64,000 nt of DNA from Aggregatilineales bacterium (GCA_030834905.1 JAUQWZ010000002.1:62001-126000); one strand, 5' to 3'; positions 36,852-46,040 are shown, counted from the stretch's first letter. Program-made: numbers and translations. Notes: generated by a model from the sequence alone, not told the origin.

Positions 36852-36879
36852 GAGTTTCCTCAGTATTTAACCCTGATGA

Positions 36880-36907
36880 ATTCTACTATCTCATCCTAAC
36901 ACGGCAA
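36880..36907 (-). promoter_or_regulatory. Candidate promoter of the DUF59 gene
   Basis: Minus-strand TTGCCG, 16 bases, TAGAAT, about 28 bases before the ATG. It is back to back with the suf promoter. Confidence 0.5.
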
Positions 36908-36920
36908 AGCCCAGTCGTCA

Positions 36921-36946
36921 ATTTTTATCATATCCATAATAAAAAT
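36921..36946. promoter_or_regulatory. AT-rich inverted repeat upstream of the suf promoter
   Basis: ATTTTTAT (36921-36928), ten bases, ATAAAAAT (36939-36946), a perfect 8-10-8 inverted repeat one base before the -35. Could be an operator for a regulator of iron or Fe-S status, or an UP element for RNA polymerase. Confidence 0.5.
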
Positions 36947-36947
36947 A

Positions 36948-36976
36948 TTGACACCCCTCTCTCGGACTGCTATACT
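36948..36976 (+). promoter_or_regulatory. Consensus sigma-70 promoter of the suf operon
   Basis: TTGACA (36948-36953), 17 bases, TATACT (36971-36976). The leader to the sufC ATG is about 65 bases. Confidence 0.85.
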
Positions 36977-37047
36977 AGCGGCATTGTGTGCCTGTGGGTA
37001 CAAGGGAAATTTAACCGCAATTAATCTTGGAGGAGGTCGTCCTAAGT

Positions 37048-37815
37048 ATGGGCGCTGCACTCGAAATTCGCGATCTGCACGTTTCAATTGAAGACAAGCC
37101 AATTCTGCGCGGGGTCAACCTGACCGTGAAGCAGGGTGAAGTTCACGCGCTGATGGGTCCGAACGGTTCGGGCAAGAGCACGCTGGCGAACGTCCTGCTG
37201 GGTAACCCGGCGTATGAAGTCACCGAGGGCGAGGTCATCTTTAAGGGTGACAACCTGCTCGAAATGGAAGCCGACGCGCGCAGCCGCGCCGGGCTGTTCC
37301 TGGCATTCCAGTATCCGGTTTCCATTCCCGGCGTTACTTTGGCGAACTTCCTGCGGCTGGCGATTAACGCCCGCATGAAGGCAGTCGATCCTGAAAGCAA
37401 GGGGATCTCGGTCACCGATTTCCGCCGCCTGCTGCGCGCCAAGATGGACATGCTGCAGATGGATCACAGCTTCGCCGGGCGCTACCTGAACGAAGGGTTC
37501 AGCGGCGGCGAGAAGAAGCGGGCTGAAATCCTGCAAATGGCGACGCTTGATCCGTCTATCGCCATTCTGGACGAAACCGACTCTGGACTTGATATTGACG
37601 CGCTGCGGGTGGTTTCCGAAGGCGTGAGCAAGCTGCGCGGTCCCGACCTCGGCATTCTGGTGATCACGCACTACCAGCGTATCCTCAACTACATCACACC
37701 GGACTATGTCCATGTGATGTATCAGGGGCAGATCGTCGAAAGCGGCGGTCCTGAACTGGCGCTGCATCTTGAAGAAGCGGGCTATGACTGGATCCGCGAG
37801 AAGGTATCGGAATAA
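37048..37815 (+). CDS. sufC: Fe-S cluster assembly ATPase SufC
   Basis: 255 residues. ABC ATPase of the SufBC2D scaffold that builds Fe-S clusters in the cytosol. Walker [14 protein letters not shown], the SufC-type signature [15 protein letters not shown], Walker B/D-loop [15 protein letters not shown], and H-loop VITHYQ. Start ATG 37048 follows GGAGGAGG by 11 bases; a TTG at 37027 would swallow that site. Eleven bases separate it from sufB. Confidence 0.97.
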   Translation: MGAALEIRDLHVSIEDKPILRGVNLTVKQGEVHALMGPNGSGKSTLANVLLGNPAYEVTEGEVIFKGDNLLEMEADARSRAGLFLAFQYPVSIPGVTLANFLRLAINARMKAVDPESKGISVTDFRRLLRAKMDMLQMDHSFAGRYLNEGFSGGEKKRAEILQMATLDPSIAILDETDSGLDIDALRVVSEGVSKLRGPDLGILVITHYQRILNYITPDYVHVMYQGQIVESGGPELALHLEEAGYDWIREKVSE

Positions 37816-37826
37816 AGGAGCTTAGA

Positions 37827-39275
37827 ATGGTCGAATTTATACCAAGCGAGAAGCAGCTCACAGAAGCAGAATCCGCCCTCAGCGGCGTTCGCAATTCGTA
37901 TGAAGAGAAATACGGGTTTCGCGACTCGACCAGCGGCTATGCCTTCAAGAGCCAGAAGGGGCTGAACGCCGACATCGTCCGCCAGATTAGCGCCATGAAG
38001 AACGAACCGGCGTGGATGACCGAATACCGCCTGAAGGCGTATGACCTCTTCCTGAGCAAACCGATGCCGAACTGGGGCGCTGACCTCAGCGGTATCAATT
38101 TTGACGACATCTATTATTTCGTGCGGGCGACCGACGAACAGGGCAAGAACTGGGACGACGTGCCGGCAGACATCAAGCGCACGTTTGACCGGCTGGGAAT
38201 TCCTGAAGCCGAGCAGAAATACCTTCAGGGTGTCACGGCGCAGTACGAGTCGGAAGTGGTCTATCACAGCATCCGCAAAGACCTTGAGAACAAGGGCGTT
38301 ATCTTCACCGATATGGACTCGGCGCTGCGCGACTATCCCGATCTGGTGAAGGAATACTTCGGCACAATCATTCCGTCGGCGGATAACAAATTCGCGGCGC
38401 TCAACAGCGCGGTCTGGTCGGGCGGTTCGTTTGTCTATGTGCCTAAGGGCGTGCACGTTGAAATGCCGCTTCAGGCGTATTTCCGCATCAACACCCAGAG
38501 CATGGGGCAGTTCGAGCGCACGCTGATCATCGTTGAAGAGGGCGGCTACGTTCATTATGTCGAGGGCTGCACCGCGCCAACCTACAGCGAAGACAGTCTG
38601 CACAGCGCCGTGGTCGAAATCATCATCAAGGACGGCGGGCGCTGCCGCTACACCACCATTCAGAACTGGTCGAACAACGTCTACAACCTGGTGACCAAGC
38701 GCGCCGTTGCCTACAAGAACGCCGCGATGGAATGGGTGGACGGCAACCTTGGCAGCAAGGTGACGATGAAGTACCCGGCGGTCATCCTGGCGGGTGAGGG
38801 CGCTCATGGTGAGGTGCTGTCGATTGCCTTTGCCGGACAGGGACAGCATCAGGACGCGGGCGCGAAGATCACGCACCTCGCGCCGAACACCACCAGCCAG
38901 ATCATCAGTAAGTCGATCAGCAAGGACGGCGGGCGCGCCAGTTATCGCGGTCTTCTGAAGATTGTCGAAGGCGCGGACGATGTCAAGAGCAACGTCGTTT
39001 GCGACGCGCTGCTGCTGGACGACCTCAGCCGTTCGGACACCTACCCGACGATTGAAGTGGATGCCAAGCGCGTGACCATGGGACATGAAGCGTCGGTCAG
39101 CCGCGTTGGCGAAGATCAGCTTTTCTACGCCATGACGCGCGGTATGAGCGAGGATGAAGCCAACGCCATGATCGTCAACGGCTTTATCGAGCCGCTGGTG
39201 AAGGAACTGCCGATGGAATACGCGCTGGAACTGAACCGCCTCATCCAGATTCAGCTTGAAGGATCGATTGGTTAG
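37827..39275 (+). CDS. sufB: Fe-S cluster assembly protein SufB
   Basis: 482 residues, usual length. Scaffold core with right-handed beta helix. Recognisable by [59 protein letters not shown] (with a scaffold Cys), and the C-terminal EALVNGF-like [17 protein letters not shown]. Follows sufC directly. Confidence 0.97.
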   Translation: MVEFIPSEKQLTEAESALSGVRNSYEEKYGFRDSTSGYAFKSQKGLNADIVRQISAMKNEPAWMTEYRLKAYDLFLSKPMPNWGADLSGINFDDIYYFVRATDEQGKNWDDVPADIKRTFDRLGIPEAEQKYLQGVTAQYESEVVYHSIRKDLENKGVIFTDMDSALRDYPDLVKEYFGTIIPSADNKFAALNSAVWSGGSFVYVPKGVHVEMPLQAYFRINTQSMGQFERTLIIVEEGGYVHYVEGCTAPTYSEDSLHSAVVEIIIKDGGRCRYTTIQNWSNNVYNLVTKRAVAYKNAAMEWVDGNLGSKVTMKYPAVILAGEGAHGEVLSIAFAGQGQHQDAGAKITHLAPNTTSQIISKSISKDGGRASYRGLLKIVEGADDVKSNVVCDALLLDDLSRSDTYPTIEVDAKRVTMGHEASVSRVGEDQLFYAMTRGMSEDEANAMIVNGFIEPLVKELPMEYALELNRLIQIQLEGSIG

Positions 39276-39296
39276 TCGAAACGCGAACCAGCCTGT

Positions 39297-39325
39297 GTAG
39301 GGGGCAAGGCACGCCTTGCCCCTAC
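39297..39325. repeat. GTAGGGGC palindrome between sufB and sufD
   Basis: GTAGGGGGCAAGGC pairs with GCCTTGCCCCTAC across two bases, with one bulged G. A member of the dispersed family, sitting inside an operon. Confidence 0.75.
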
Positions 39326-39340
39326 TGCTGTGAACATTCT

Positions 39341-39375
39341 CGTGCATTTTCTCAAAATGCACGTTTCTCGAAACG
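39341..39375 (+). promoter_or_regulatory. Two overlapping hairpins ahead of sufD
   Basis: A perfect ten-base stem CGTGCATTTT/AAAATGCACG (39341-39350, 39354-39363) overlaps by two bases with CGTTTC/GAAACG (39362-39367, 39370-39375). They end six bases before the sufD SD (AAGGAG at 39382). Could set the sufB:sufD message ratio or the processing site. Confidence 0.55.
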
Positions 39376-39396
39376 ATACCTAAGGAGACAAATGCT

Positions 39397-40746
39397 GTGG
39401 TTGCAGTGAGACAACGCCGCTCCACCGCGCCCGAAGCGCCGCTGTACACCCGTGATGACGTTGAGGCGTTGAGCGTGTCGGAGCCGCAGTGGCTGCGCGA
39501 AAGCCGCCTGGTTGCATGGGATTTATACGAACGACTGCCGATGCCTGGCTTCACAGATGAAGCGTGGCGTCGTACTGACTACCGGCACATTAACTGGAGC
39601 GAAGCAGGCAGACCGATTGCCGTCCCCAACCCAACGCTCGATGTCGTGCCGCAAGCCAACCTGGAACCGCTGATTGGCGACGAACAGGGCGGCATTATCG
39701 TATTCGTGGACGGCGAGCTGGTGTATTACGAGCTAAACGAAGCCGTCAAAAAGCAGGGCGTGGTTTTCACCGATCTGGCGACTGCCTGTCGTGATCACGA
39801 AGATCTCGTTCGCCCCCGCCTGATGACCAAAGCCGTCCTGCCATTCGAGGGCAAATTCGCGGCGCTGCACGCGGCGCTGTGGACGCATGGTGTCTTCCTG
39901 TATGTGCCGCGCGGTACGGCGGTCGAGCTGCCGTTCCACGTCGTGATGTACAACAGCGGCGACGGCGCGACGATGGGACACATGCTGGTCGCGATTGAAG
40001 AAGCCGCCCAGGCGACGATTCTGGTCGATTACCTCTCTGCCCCCGGCGAGTCGCAGTCCCTGTACGTGGGCGCGACCGAACTGCTGGTGGGCGCGAGCGC
40101 CAACCTGCGCTACGTTGGCTTGCAGGATTGGAACCGCCAGACGTTTGAATTCAGCTATCAGCGTGCCCGCGTCGAACGTGACGCCAACCTGGACTGGATT
40201 CTGGGGAACATGGGTGGCGAGCTGATCAAGCAGTTCATTGAAATGGAGCTTGATGGTCAGGGCGCGGTCGGACGTGTATCGGGTATGTTCTTCGCCGATG
40301 GTCATCAACTGTTCGATCAGGACACCCAGCAGGAGCATAACGCGCCGCTGACCAGCAGCGACCTGTTGTTCAAGGGCGCGGCAAAAGACAGCGCCCGCAC
40401 CGTCTGGCAGGGCATGATCAAATCGCTGCCGAAGATGCAGAAGATCGACGGTTTCCAGGCGTGTCGTAACCTCGTCCTGAGCGAAGACGCCCGGATGGAT
40501 GCCATCCCCGGACTCGAAATTGAAGCCGACGATGTGCGCTGCACGCACGCGGCGACCTTCGGCACGCTCGAAGAGCAGCCGGTGTTTTATCTCATGAGCC
40601 GGGGCATTCCCCGCGCCGATGCCGAGCTGATGGTGACCGAAGGCTTCTTCGAGGAACTGCTGGATCGGATTCCATTTGAGCGCGTGCAGGAACGCCTGCG
40701 CGCTTCACTTGAAGCCAAGATTGTCGGCATCAGCCAGATCAAGTAG
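39397..40746 (+). CDS. sufD: Fe-S cluster assembly protein SufD
   Basis: 449 residues. Partner of SufB in the SufBC2D scaffold. Family features: PLYTRDDVEALSVSEPQWLRESRL, FEGKFAALHAALWTHGVFLYVPRG, GMIKSLPKMQKIDGFQACRN-type core, and DVRCTHAATFGTLEEQPVFYLMSRG, with the conserved His. GTG start with AAGGAG nine bases upstream; the nearby ATG at 39392 meets a stop at once. Confidence 0.95.
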   Translation: MVAVRQRRSTAPEAPLYTRDDVEALSVSEPQWLRESRLVAWDLYERLPMPGFTDEAWRRTDYRHINWSEAGRPIAVPNPTLDVVPQANLEPLIGDEQGGIIVFVDGELVYYELNEAVKKQGVVFTDLATACRDHEDLVRPRLMTKAVLPFEGKFAALHAALWTHGVFLYVPRGTAVELPFHVVMYNSGDGATMGHMLVAIEEAAQATILVDYLSAPGESQSLYVGATELLVGASANLRYVGLQDWNRQTFEFSYQRARVERDANLDWILGNMGGELIKQFIEMELDGQGAVGRVSGMFFADGHQLFDQDTQQEHNAPLTSSDLLFKGAAKDSARTVWQGMIKSLPKMQKIDGFQACRNLVLSEDARMDAIPGLEIEADDVRCTHAATFGTLEEQPVFYLMSRGIPRADAELMVTEGFFEELLDRIPFERVQERLRASLEAKIVGISQIK

Positions 40747-40763
40747 ACAGATGATGCTGTTCC

Positions 40764-40792
40764 CGCAGGGGCAGGTTTCATCCTGCCCCTGC
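40764..40792. repeat. GCAGGGGC palindrome between sufD and sufS
   Basis: Perfect 11-bp stem GCAGGGGCAGG/CCTGCCCCTGC (40765-40775, 40782-40792) with a six-base loop and no T-run. Member of the dispersed family. Confidence 0.75.
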
Positions 40793-40838
40793 ATTTGAAG
40801 AATGCCCCTCGTGTCGCTCTCCATTTTCAGGAGAAACT

Positions 40839-42098
40839 ATGATGAATGACCCAACACTCGCGCCGCCGTATGATGTTGAATCGGTACGCGCGGATTTTCC
40901 GATCCTTCAACAGGAGCACCATCCCGGCGTTTCGCTTGTGTACCTCGATAACGCCGCTACCAGCCAGAAGCCGGTACAGGTCATCGACGCGCTCGACGAT
41001 TACTACCGCCGCTACAACGCCAACGTCCATCGCGGCATTCACAGGCTGAGCGAAGAGGCGACCGCCGCCTACGAAGGGGCGCGTATCAAGCTGCGCCGTT
41101 TCATCAACGCCGGAAATAAGCGCGAAATCATCTTCGCGCGCGGCACGACCGAAGGTATCAACCTGGTCGCGCAGACGTGGGGCAGGGCAAACCTGAAGCC
41201 GGGCGATGTGGTGGTTTCGACCCAGATGGAACACCACTCGAACATCGTGCCCTGGCAGCTTCTGGCGATGGAAAAGGGTATCACCGTTCGTTATGTGCCG
41301 GTGCTGCCGGACGGCACGCTCGATCTGGAAGCCTACGCCAACCTGCTGCGGGACGAACCGGTCAAACTGGTGACGGTCGTACACGTCTCCAACGTGTTGG
41401 GTACGGTCAACCCGATTGCTGAGATGGCGCGGCAGGCGCATGAAGCGGGCGCATTGATCCTGGTGGACGCAGCACAGTCAGCGCCGCACATGCCGGTTGA
41501 CGTGCGAGCGCTGGATGTCGATTTCCTCACTTTCAGCGGGCACAAGATGCTGGGTCCCACTGGCAGCGGCGTGCTGTACGGCAAGCGCGATCTGCTGGAA
41601 GCGATGCCGCCCTGGATGGGCGGCGGCGATATGATCAGCCGCGTCAGTCTGGAAGGCAGCACCTGGAACGACCTGCCATACAAGTTCGAGGCGGGCACGC
41701 CGTCAATTGCCGAGATGATCGGGCTGGGGTATGCGGTTGATTACCTGACTGCGCTGGGCATGGAAAGAGTACAGGCGCACGAACATACGCTGACAGCTTA
41801 CGCCCTTGACCGGCTGGCGGAAGTGCCCGGCATCACGCTGTACGGACCGGACGCCAGCAAGAAGGGCGGCGTGGCGACGTTTACTATGCAGGGTATTCAC
41901 GCGCATGACGTGGCGCAGATGCTGGATGCCGAGGGCGTCGCGGTACGGGCAGGGCACCACTGCGCCCAGCCGCTGCACGACCGTTTCGGGATTTCGGCGA
42001 GCGCCCGCGCCAGCTTCTATCTCTATAACCGACCCGCCGAAGTGGACACGCTGATTGAGGCGCTTTACAAGGCAAAAAAGACGTTCGCGCGGTCATAA
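40839..42098 (+). CDS. sufS: Cysteine desulfurase SufS
   Basis: 419 residues, type II cysteine desulfurase. Takes sulfur from cysteine as a persulfide for the Suf scaffold. PLP lysine Lys236 in FSGHKMLGPTGSG; PLP contacts YLDNAATSQKP and TQMEHHSNIVPW; catalytic Cys375 in RAGHHCAQPL. The short loop before the Cys marks the SufS rather than the IscS type, which needs a sulfur acceptor, here SufU. RBS AGGAGA before the ATG. Confidence 0.97.
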   Translation: MMNDPTLAPPYDVESVRADFPILQQEHHPGVSLVYLDNAATSQKPVQVIDALDDYYRRYNANVHRGIHRLSEEATAAYEGARIKLRRFINAGNKREIIFARGTTEGINLVAQTWGRANLKPGDVVVSTQMEHHSNIVPWQLLAMEKGITVRYVPVLPDGTLDLEAYANLLRDEPVKLVTVVHVSNVLGTVNPIAEMARQAHEAGALILVDAAQSAPHMPVDVRALDVDFLTFSGHKMLGPTGSGVLYGKRDLLEAMPPWMGGGDMISRVSLEGSTWNDLPYKFEAGTPSIAEMIGLGYAVDYLTALGMERVQAHEHTLTAYALDRLAEVPGITLYGPDASKKGGVATFTMQGIHAHDVAQMLDAEGVAVRAGHHCAQPLHDRFGISASARASFYLYNRPAEVDTLIEALYKAKKTFARS

Positions 42099-42202
42099 CC
42101 AGCCATTCGCAAATGGCGGGAGGCGGGATAATATTGTCGGCGGTTGCACCTGCTGGTGAACCTCAGAGTGAAGGCGACAAAACAGCCGCGAGGGGAATTG
42201 TG

Positions 42203-42607
42203 ATGTACGACATGTACCGTGAGAACATCCTCGATCATGGGGGGAATCCACGCAACCGAGGCATCCTCGATCCGGCGGATATTGACTATGAAGCCAATAA
42301 TCCTCTATGCGGAGATCGGCTGCGGCTGACGCTGCGGCTGGACGAGGACAATCGCATCGCCGAAATCGGCTGGGATGGCGAAGGCTGCGCGATCAGCCAG
42401 GCGGCAGCATCGATGCTTGGCGAGGAAATTCTGGGCAAGACGCTGGACGAAGTCAGACAGATCGGCAAGCAGGACGTCTTCGATATGCTCGGCATCCCAC
42501 TTTCAATGAACCGCGTGAAATGCGCGCTGCTCTCGCTCAAAGTGCTGACAGTCGCGCTGTATGGATTGGGCGAGTGGCACAAACACGAAGCTGAGGATGA
42601 GGAGTAA
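42203..42607 (+). CDS. sufU: Sulfur-transfer protein SufU
   Basis: 134 residues. U-type protein that binds zinc and accepts persulfide sulfur from SufS. Three conserved cysteines are in NPLCGDRLRL, GEGCAISQAAASML and VKCALLSLK; Asp in CGD completes the site. The insertion after the second Cys typical of SufU rather than IscU is compatible with the sequence. Start at 42203 follows GAGGGGA; the frame is open further up but the extra residues do not match the family. Its stop abuts the Rieske ATG. Confidence 0.92.
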   Translation: MYDMYRENILDHGGNPRNRGILDPADIDYEANNPLCGDRLRLTLRLDEDNRIAEIGWDGEGCAISQAAASMLGEEILGKTLDEVRQIGKQDVFDMLGIPLSMNRVKCALLSLKVLTVALYGLGEWHKHEAEDEE

Positions 42608-42916
42608 ATGGCGGATTTTGTCACGGTTGGAAAATTGAGCGAAGTTCCACCCGGCGAGCGGCTGGTAGCGCAGATCGGGCGCACCTGGGTGGTCGCCTTT
42701 AACGTCGGTGGCACGATTTACGCGCTGGAAGACCAGTGTTCCCACGAAGAATACCCGCTTTCGGACGGTTTTCTGGATGGTACAGAGTTAGAATGTGCCA
42801 AACACGGCGCGCGCTTTGACCTGAGGACGGGCAAAAACCTGACACCACCGGCGCTAGTGCCCGTCCAATACTATGAAGTTCGCATCGAAGGCGACGATAT
42901 TCAGGTAAAGATATGA
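42608..42916 (+). CDS. Rieske-type [2Fe-2S] ferredoxin
   Basis: 102 residues. Cluster ligands are Cys and His in DQCSHEEYPLSDG and in CAKHGARFDLRTG, the C-x-H ... C-x2-H pattern of soluble Rieske proteins like the NirD/bacterial dioxygenase ferredoxins. Placed at the end of suf operons in many bacteria. It may be an electron donor for cluster assembly, which is not proven. ATG immediately follows the sufU TAA; its stop overlaps the next gene by ATGA. Confidence 0.93.
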   Translation: MADFVTVGKLSEVPPGERLVAQIGRTWVVAFNVGGTIYALEDQCSHEEYPLSDGFLDGTELECAKHGARFDLRTGKNLTPPALVPVQYYEVRIEGDDIQVKI

Positions 42917-43695
42917 ACGATCTCTCGCTCTTGCACGCTCGATATGTAGACAACGTGCTCGTGTTCGGGCATCGCGGCGCGCGGGCATACGCCCCGATGA
43001 ACACCATTCCGTCCTTCCTGCTTGCGGTTGAGCAGGAGGCAGATGGTATTGAACTGGATGTCTGGCTGTCGAAGGACGGTCATTTGGTTGTCATACACAA
43101 CGATACGGTTGATGAAACCACCGACGGCAGCGGGGTCGTGACCGAGAAGACGCTGGCGGAACTGAAGGCGCTGGATGCCGGAGGCTGGTTTGGCGTGCCG
43201 TTCCTCGGTACGCGCATTCCCACACTGGACGAAGTGTTTCAGGCGATGCCGGAAGACTTCCTCATCAATGTCGAGATCAAGAAAGCTGACAATACGTCTC
43301 CCGAAACCGATGGTGTTGAGGCTGCCGTCGCCGCGTGCATTCGTCGGCATCAGGCGCAGGAACGGGTGATTGTCTCGTCTTTCAGCCTGAGCGCCCTCGA
43401 ACACTTCAACCATGCGATGCCGGAACTGCCGGGCGGGCTTGCCTATCTCTATGCGCTGCCCGAACAGCTGGACGCGGCAGCGGAAGCCGCCCTCGAAATG
43501 GCTTTCATGCACCCGCTGCACGAAATTGTCACCGATCACCTGATGAATCGTCACATGGATCTGGGCGCTCTGACCAACGTATGGACGGTCAACGATCCGG
43601 CGCGGATGCGCGATTTGATCGAATTGGGCGTCAACGGCATCATCACCGATAAGCCAGATGTGGCGCGGTCGGTGGTGAATAGATTGGAAGCGTAG
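42913..43695 (+). CDS. Glycerophosphodiester phosphodiesterase
   Basis: 260 residues. GDPD fold: FGHRGARAYAPMNTIPSF (catalytic His, Arg and metal Glu/Asn equivalents), GIELDVWLSKDGHLVVIHN, DFLINVEIKK and the C-terminal WTVNDPARMRDLIELGVNGI. Hydrolyses glycerophosphodiesters to glycerol-3-phosphate and an alcohol. No signal peptide, so cytosolic. Translation is coupled to the Rieske gene by ATGA, an odd partner for Fe-S assembly genes. Confidence 0.92.
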   Translation: MNDLSLLHARYVDNVLVFGHRGARAYAPMNTIPSFLLAVEQEADGIELDVWLSKDGHLVVIHNDTVDETTDGSGVVTEKTLAELKALDAGGWFGVPFLGTRIPTLDEVFQAMPEDFLINVEIKKADNTSPETDGVEAAVAACIRRHQAQERVIVSSFSLSALEHFNHAMPELPGGLAYLYALPEQLDAAAEAALEMAFMHPLHEIVTDHLMNRHMDLGALTNVWTVNDPARMRDLIELGVNGIITDKPDVARSVVNRLEA

Positions 43696-43710
43696 CCTCG
43701 GAATGACCGT

Positions 43711-44376
43711 GTGATTGCCCGCGTCTGGTGGCGGCTGGTTCGCTTTGGGTTTCACCTGCTGTATAACCAGCTTGCCTTCACCTACGATACCGTCAGCCAG
43801 GTGGTGTCGCTCGGCGCGTGGCGCTGCTGGCAGCGGGCGGCGCTCAAACACATTCAGCCGCATGGGTTGATTCTGGAACTGGCGCATGGCACCGGCAACC
43901 TTCAGCTTGATCTCGCCGCCGCCGGGCGTGCGTCCATCGGCTTCGATCTATCGCCCCACATGGGGAAAATCGCCCGACGAAAGCTGCTTCGCCGGAGCGT
44001 TCCAGCGCGGCTGGCGAGGGGAAAAGCGCAGGCGCTGCCGTTCGCGGACGAGCAGTTCGCCAGCATCGTTTGCACCTTTCCATCCGATTTTATCGTCGCG
44101 CCGGAAACGCTGCGCGAGGCGCGGCGGGTGCTTCAGCCGGACGGCGTCCTGGTGATCGTGCCCGGCGCGGCGTTCAGTGGGGGCGGGCTGGTGAAGGTCG
44201 TGCTGGAATGGCTGTATCGTATTACCGGGCAGCGCCATCCGCCAGCCGACCAGCGGGCACAGTATGCCGACTGGTTTGCCGCCTACGGCTTCGCGGTTGA
44301 GGCGAAGCAGGAGATGTGTCCGCGCAGCCAGGCATGGGTGATCGCCGCGCGGAAAGCTGAGGAAGATTCCCCGTAA
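43711..44376 (+). CDS. SAM-dependent class I methyltransferase
   Basis: 221 residues. After a hydrophobic start (VWWRLVRFGFHLLYNQLAF) comes motif I ILELAHGTGNLQLDLAAAG with IGFDLSPHM; then LRRSVPARL, FADEQFASIVCTFPSDFI as motif III. Resembles small-molecule or ubiquinone/menaquinone-type methyltransferases but the substrate is unknown. GTG start; an upstream ATG is out of frame. Last protein gene of the suf operon. Confidence 0.82.
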   Translation: MIARVWWRLVRFGFHLLYNQLAFTYDTVSQVVSLGAWRCWQRAALKHIQPHGLILELAHGTGNLQLDLAAAGRASIGFDLSPHMGKIARRKLLRRSVPARLARGKAQALPFADEQFASIVCTFPSDFIVAPETLREARRVLQPDGVLVIVPGAAFSGGGLVKVVLEWLYRITGQRHPPADQRAQYADWFAAYGFAVEAKQEMCPRSQAWVIAARKAEEDSP

Positions 44377-44403
44377 ATTGATCTGGATTTTGGAAAAATG
44401 CCA

Positions 44404-44412
44404 TGCTATACT
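44404..44412 (+). promoter_or_regulatory. Extended -10 promoter of tRNA-His
   Basis: TGCTATACT, 13 bases before the tRNA 5' end. Confidence 0.55.
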
Positions 44413-44425
44413 GCTTGGTAGTATG

Positions 44426-44499
44426 GTGGGTATAGCTCAGTTGGTCAGAGCGTCTGATTGTGGATCAGAAGGTCGAGGGTTCAAGTCCCTTTACCCACC
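44426..44499 (+). tRNA. tRNA-His (anticodon GTG)
   Basis: Acceptor GTGGGTA/TACCCAC, anticodon stem TCTGA/TCAGA around TTGTGGA, TpsiC arm with GGTTCAAGTCC. A G lies at 44425 as the extra -1 base and C at position 73, the hallmark of tRNA-His. The 3' CCA is not encoded. Confidence 0.95.
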
Positions 44500-44515
44500 C
44501 AAAGAAAGTAGGGCG

Positions 44516-44549
44516 AAACGGGAGCGACTTCAAGTTGCTCCCGTTTTTT
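44516..44549 (+). terminator. Terminator after tRNA-His
   Basis: Stem AAACGGGAGC (44516-44525) with GCTCCCGTTT (44537-44546), extended by a mispaired inner arm, then six or more T. Confidence 0.85.
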
Positions 44550-44811
44550 ATTCGTGTCAAGCTGCCGGGATAGCCCTTCGTTGCAGAAATCTGGTACATA
44601 GAATTCCCCCACTAACATAGCCCTTTCCTAAACTCCTGCTTTTGAAGGATGTGCCCACACAATCGGTGTTGTACATATGCTGTTGATCACAAGACGCTGA
44701 CCTGCGCCGATTCGTGCCCACTGGCTGTATTGGCGTTATCCACATATAGTGAACATGGTCATTGGGTAGCACCTAGAGCCACACAGCAGGCTGCTGAGGC
44801 AGGAGACGAAC
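44550..44811. other. Intergenic stretch before the acyl-CoA dehydrogenase gene
   Basis: No gene-like frame with good codon use. A TATAGT near 44745 could be a -10, without a clear -35. Nothing else recognised. Confidence 0.4.
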
Positions 44812-45960
44812 ATGAATGTGCAGTCCGTCCTGGAGAATGTCCGAGCAGTTTCGCATGAGTTTGCTCGGGATCGGCACGAGCGCCAGACGCGGCGAGAACT
44901 GGTCGCGGCTGATTTTGACCAGTTGAAAGCGGCAGGCTTGCATCTGACCGGGGTGCTGGCAGAACACGGCGGTCTGTGGGAAAGCATGTCTCAGTCCACC
45001 CGCCCGATCTGCGAGTTACTGCGTGTTTTGGCGCAAGGGGACTCCTCGGTCGCGCTGGTCTGTACCATGCATCCCTCAGTGCTTTCGTTCTGGTTCGCTA
45101 CGCCACAAGTGCCATCGTCCGATCAACCTGCGTGGGAGGCACAGCGCGCCTTCTGCTCACAACGCGCAGCCGAAGGGGCATGGTGGGGAACCATTACGTC
45201 GGAACCGGGCAGTGGGGGCGACATCTTCCAGACCAAAGCCATTGCCCGGCGCGACACTTCAGAAAACTACCGGATTACAGGACAAAAGCACTTTGGCAGT
45301 GGTTCAGGCATAACCTCCTTCATGATTACAACGGCTGTAGCCGAAGGTGAGCCAGAACCGGATTTGTTCTTCTTCGACATGCGGGATGTTCCGTGGGATG
45401 GTTCAACGGGCGTTCGGCTTACGGCACCCTGGGATGGTCATGGCATGGTTGCCACGCAAAGCCATGGCATGTTGTTCGAGGATTTTCCAGCCACACGAAT
45501 CGCGTGGCAGAGTAATGTTCGTGGGCTTGGCGAAGCCGCCAACCCGTTCATCTACTGCTCTTTTGCTGCCGTCATCGTCGGGATTGTGGAGACGGCGATT
45601 GAGACGGCGCGCCAGCAGTTGGAAAAACGACGTGCATCTCTGCGGGCGTATGAGCAGGTGGAGTGGGCGCGGGTCGAGATGGAAGGTTGGCTGATTCAGC
45701 AAGCATACGAGGGGATGATCCGCGCGGTCGAGCAGAAGAGAGCGTTGGCGCTCCGCGATACTCTTGTAGGCAAGACCGCGATAGCCGAACTGGCGGAAAC
45801 CGCGATGGGCAGAGTCTGCCGGGTGTTGGGCGGTGGCTCGTATGCGCGTCATTCACCGTTTGGGTTCTGGTTTGAAGATGTCCGGGCGCTGGGCTTCCTG
45901 CGTCCTCCGTGGGTGCTTGCCTACGATCAGGTACTCCAGCGGTCGTGGTCAGCGCCTTAA
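44812..45960 (+). CDS. Acyl-CoA dehydrogenase-family protein
   Basis: 382 residues, FAD-dependent fold: N-terminal helical domain (to about 120), beta domain with TITSEPGSGGDIFQTKAIA and TGQKHFGSGSGIT, and a C-terminal helical domain. The usual catalytic base Glu cannot be placed with confidence, and the C-terminal ALGFLRPPWVLAYDQVLQ is unlike classical fatty acyl-CoA dehydrogenases, closer to the Nh-/DszC-like or isobutylamine-type flavoproteins. Substrate unknown. AGGAGA before the ATG. Stands alone. Confidence 0.85.
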   Translation: MNVQSVLENVRAVSHEFARDRHERQTRRELVAADFDQLKAAGLHLTGVLAEHGGLWESMSQSTRPICELLRVLAQGDSSVALVCTMHPSVLSFWFATPQVPSSDQPAWEAQRAFCSQRAAEGAWWGTITSEPGSGGDIFQTKAIARRDTSENYRITGQKHFGSGSGITSFMITTAVAEGEPEPDLFFFDMRDVPWDGSTGVRLTAPWDGHGMVATQSHGMLFEDFPATRIAWQSNVRGLGEAANPFIYCSFAAVIVGIVETAIETARQQLEKRRASLRAYEQVEWARVEMEGWLIQQAYEGMIRAVEQKRALALRDTLVGKTAIAELAETAMGRVCRVLGGGSYARHSPFGFWFEDVRALGFLRPPWVLAYDQVLQRSWSAP

Positions 45961-46040
45961 AGCAGACAGGCACGTCGCATCGCGATAGACGCTCGAAGAT
46001 GTTCAGAGAATGTGTACTGCACGCCTGCGCCGTCTGGCGG

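Noticed and set aside
37782..39554. A 590-codon open frame on the minus strand across sufB
   Set aside because: Antisense of sufB, a highly conserved gene; such long shadows are common in GC-rich coding DNA.
44649..44858. Possible small gene before the acyl-CoA dehydrogenase
   Set aside because: No SD, poor codon pattern, and it runs into the start of a well-supported gene in another frame.
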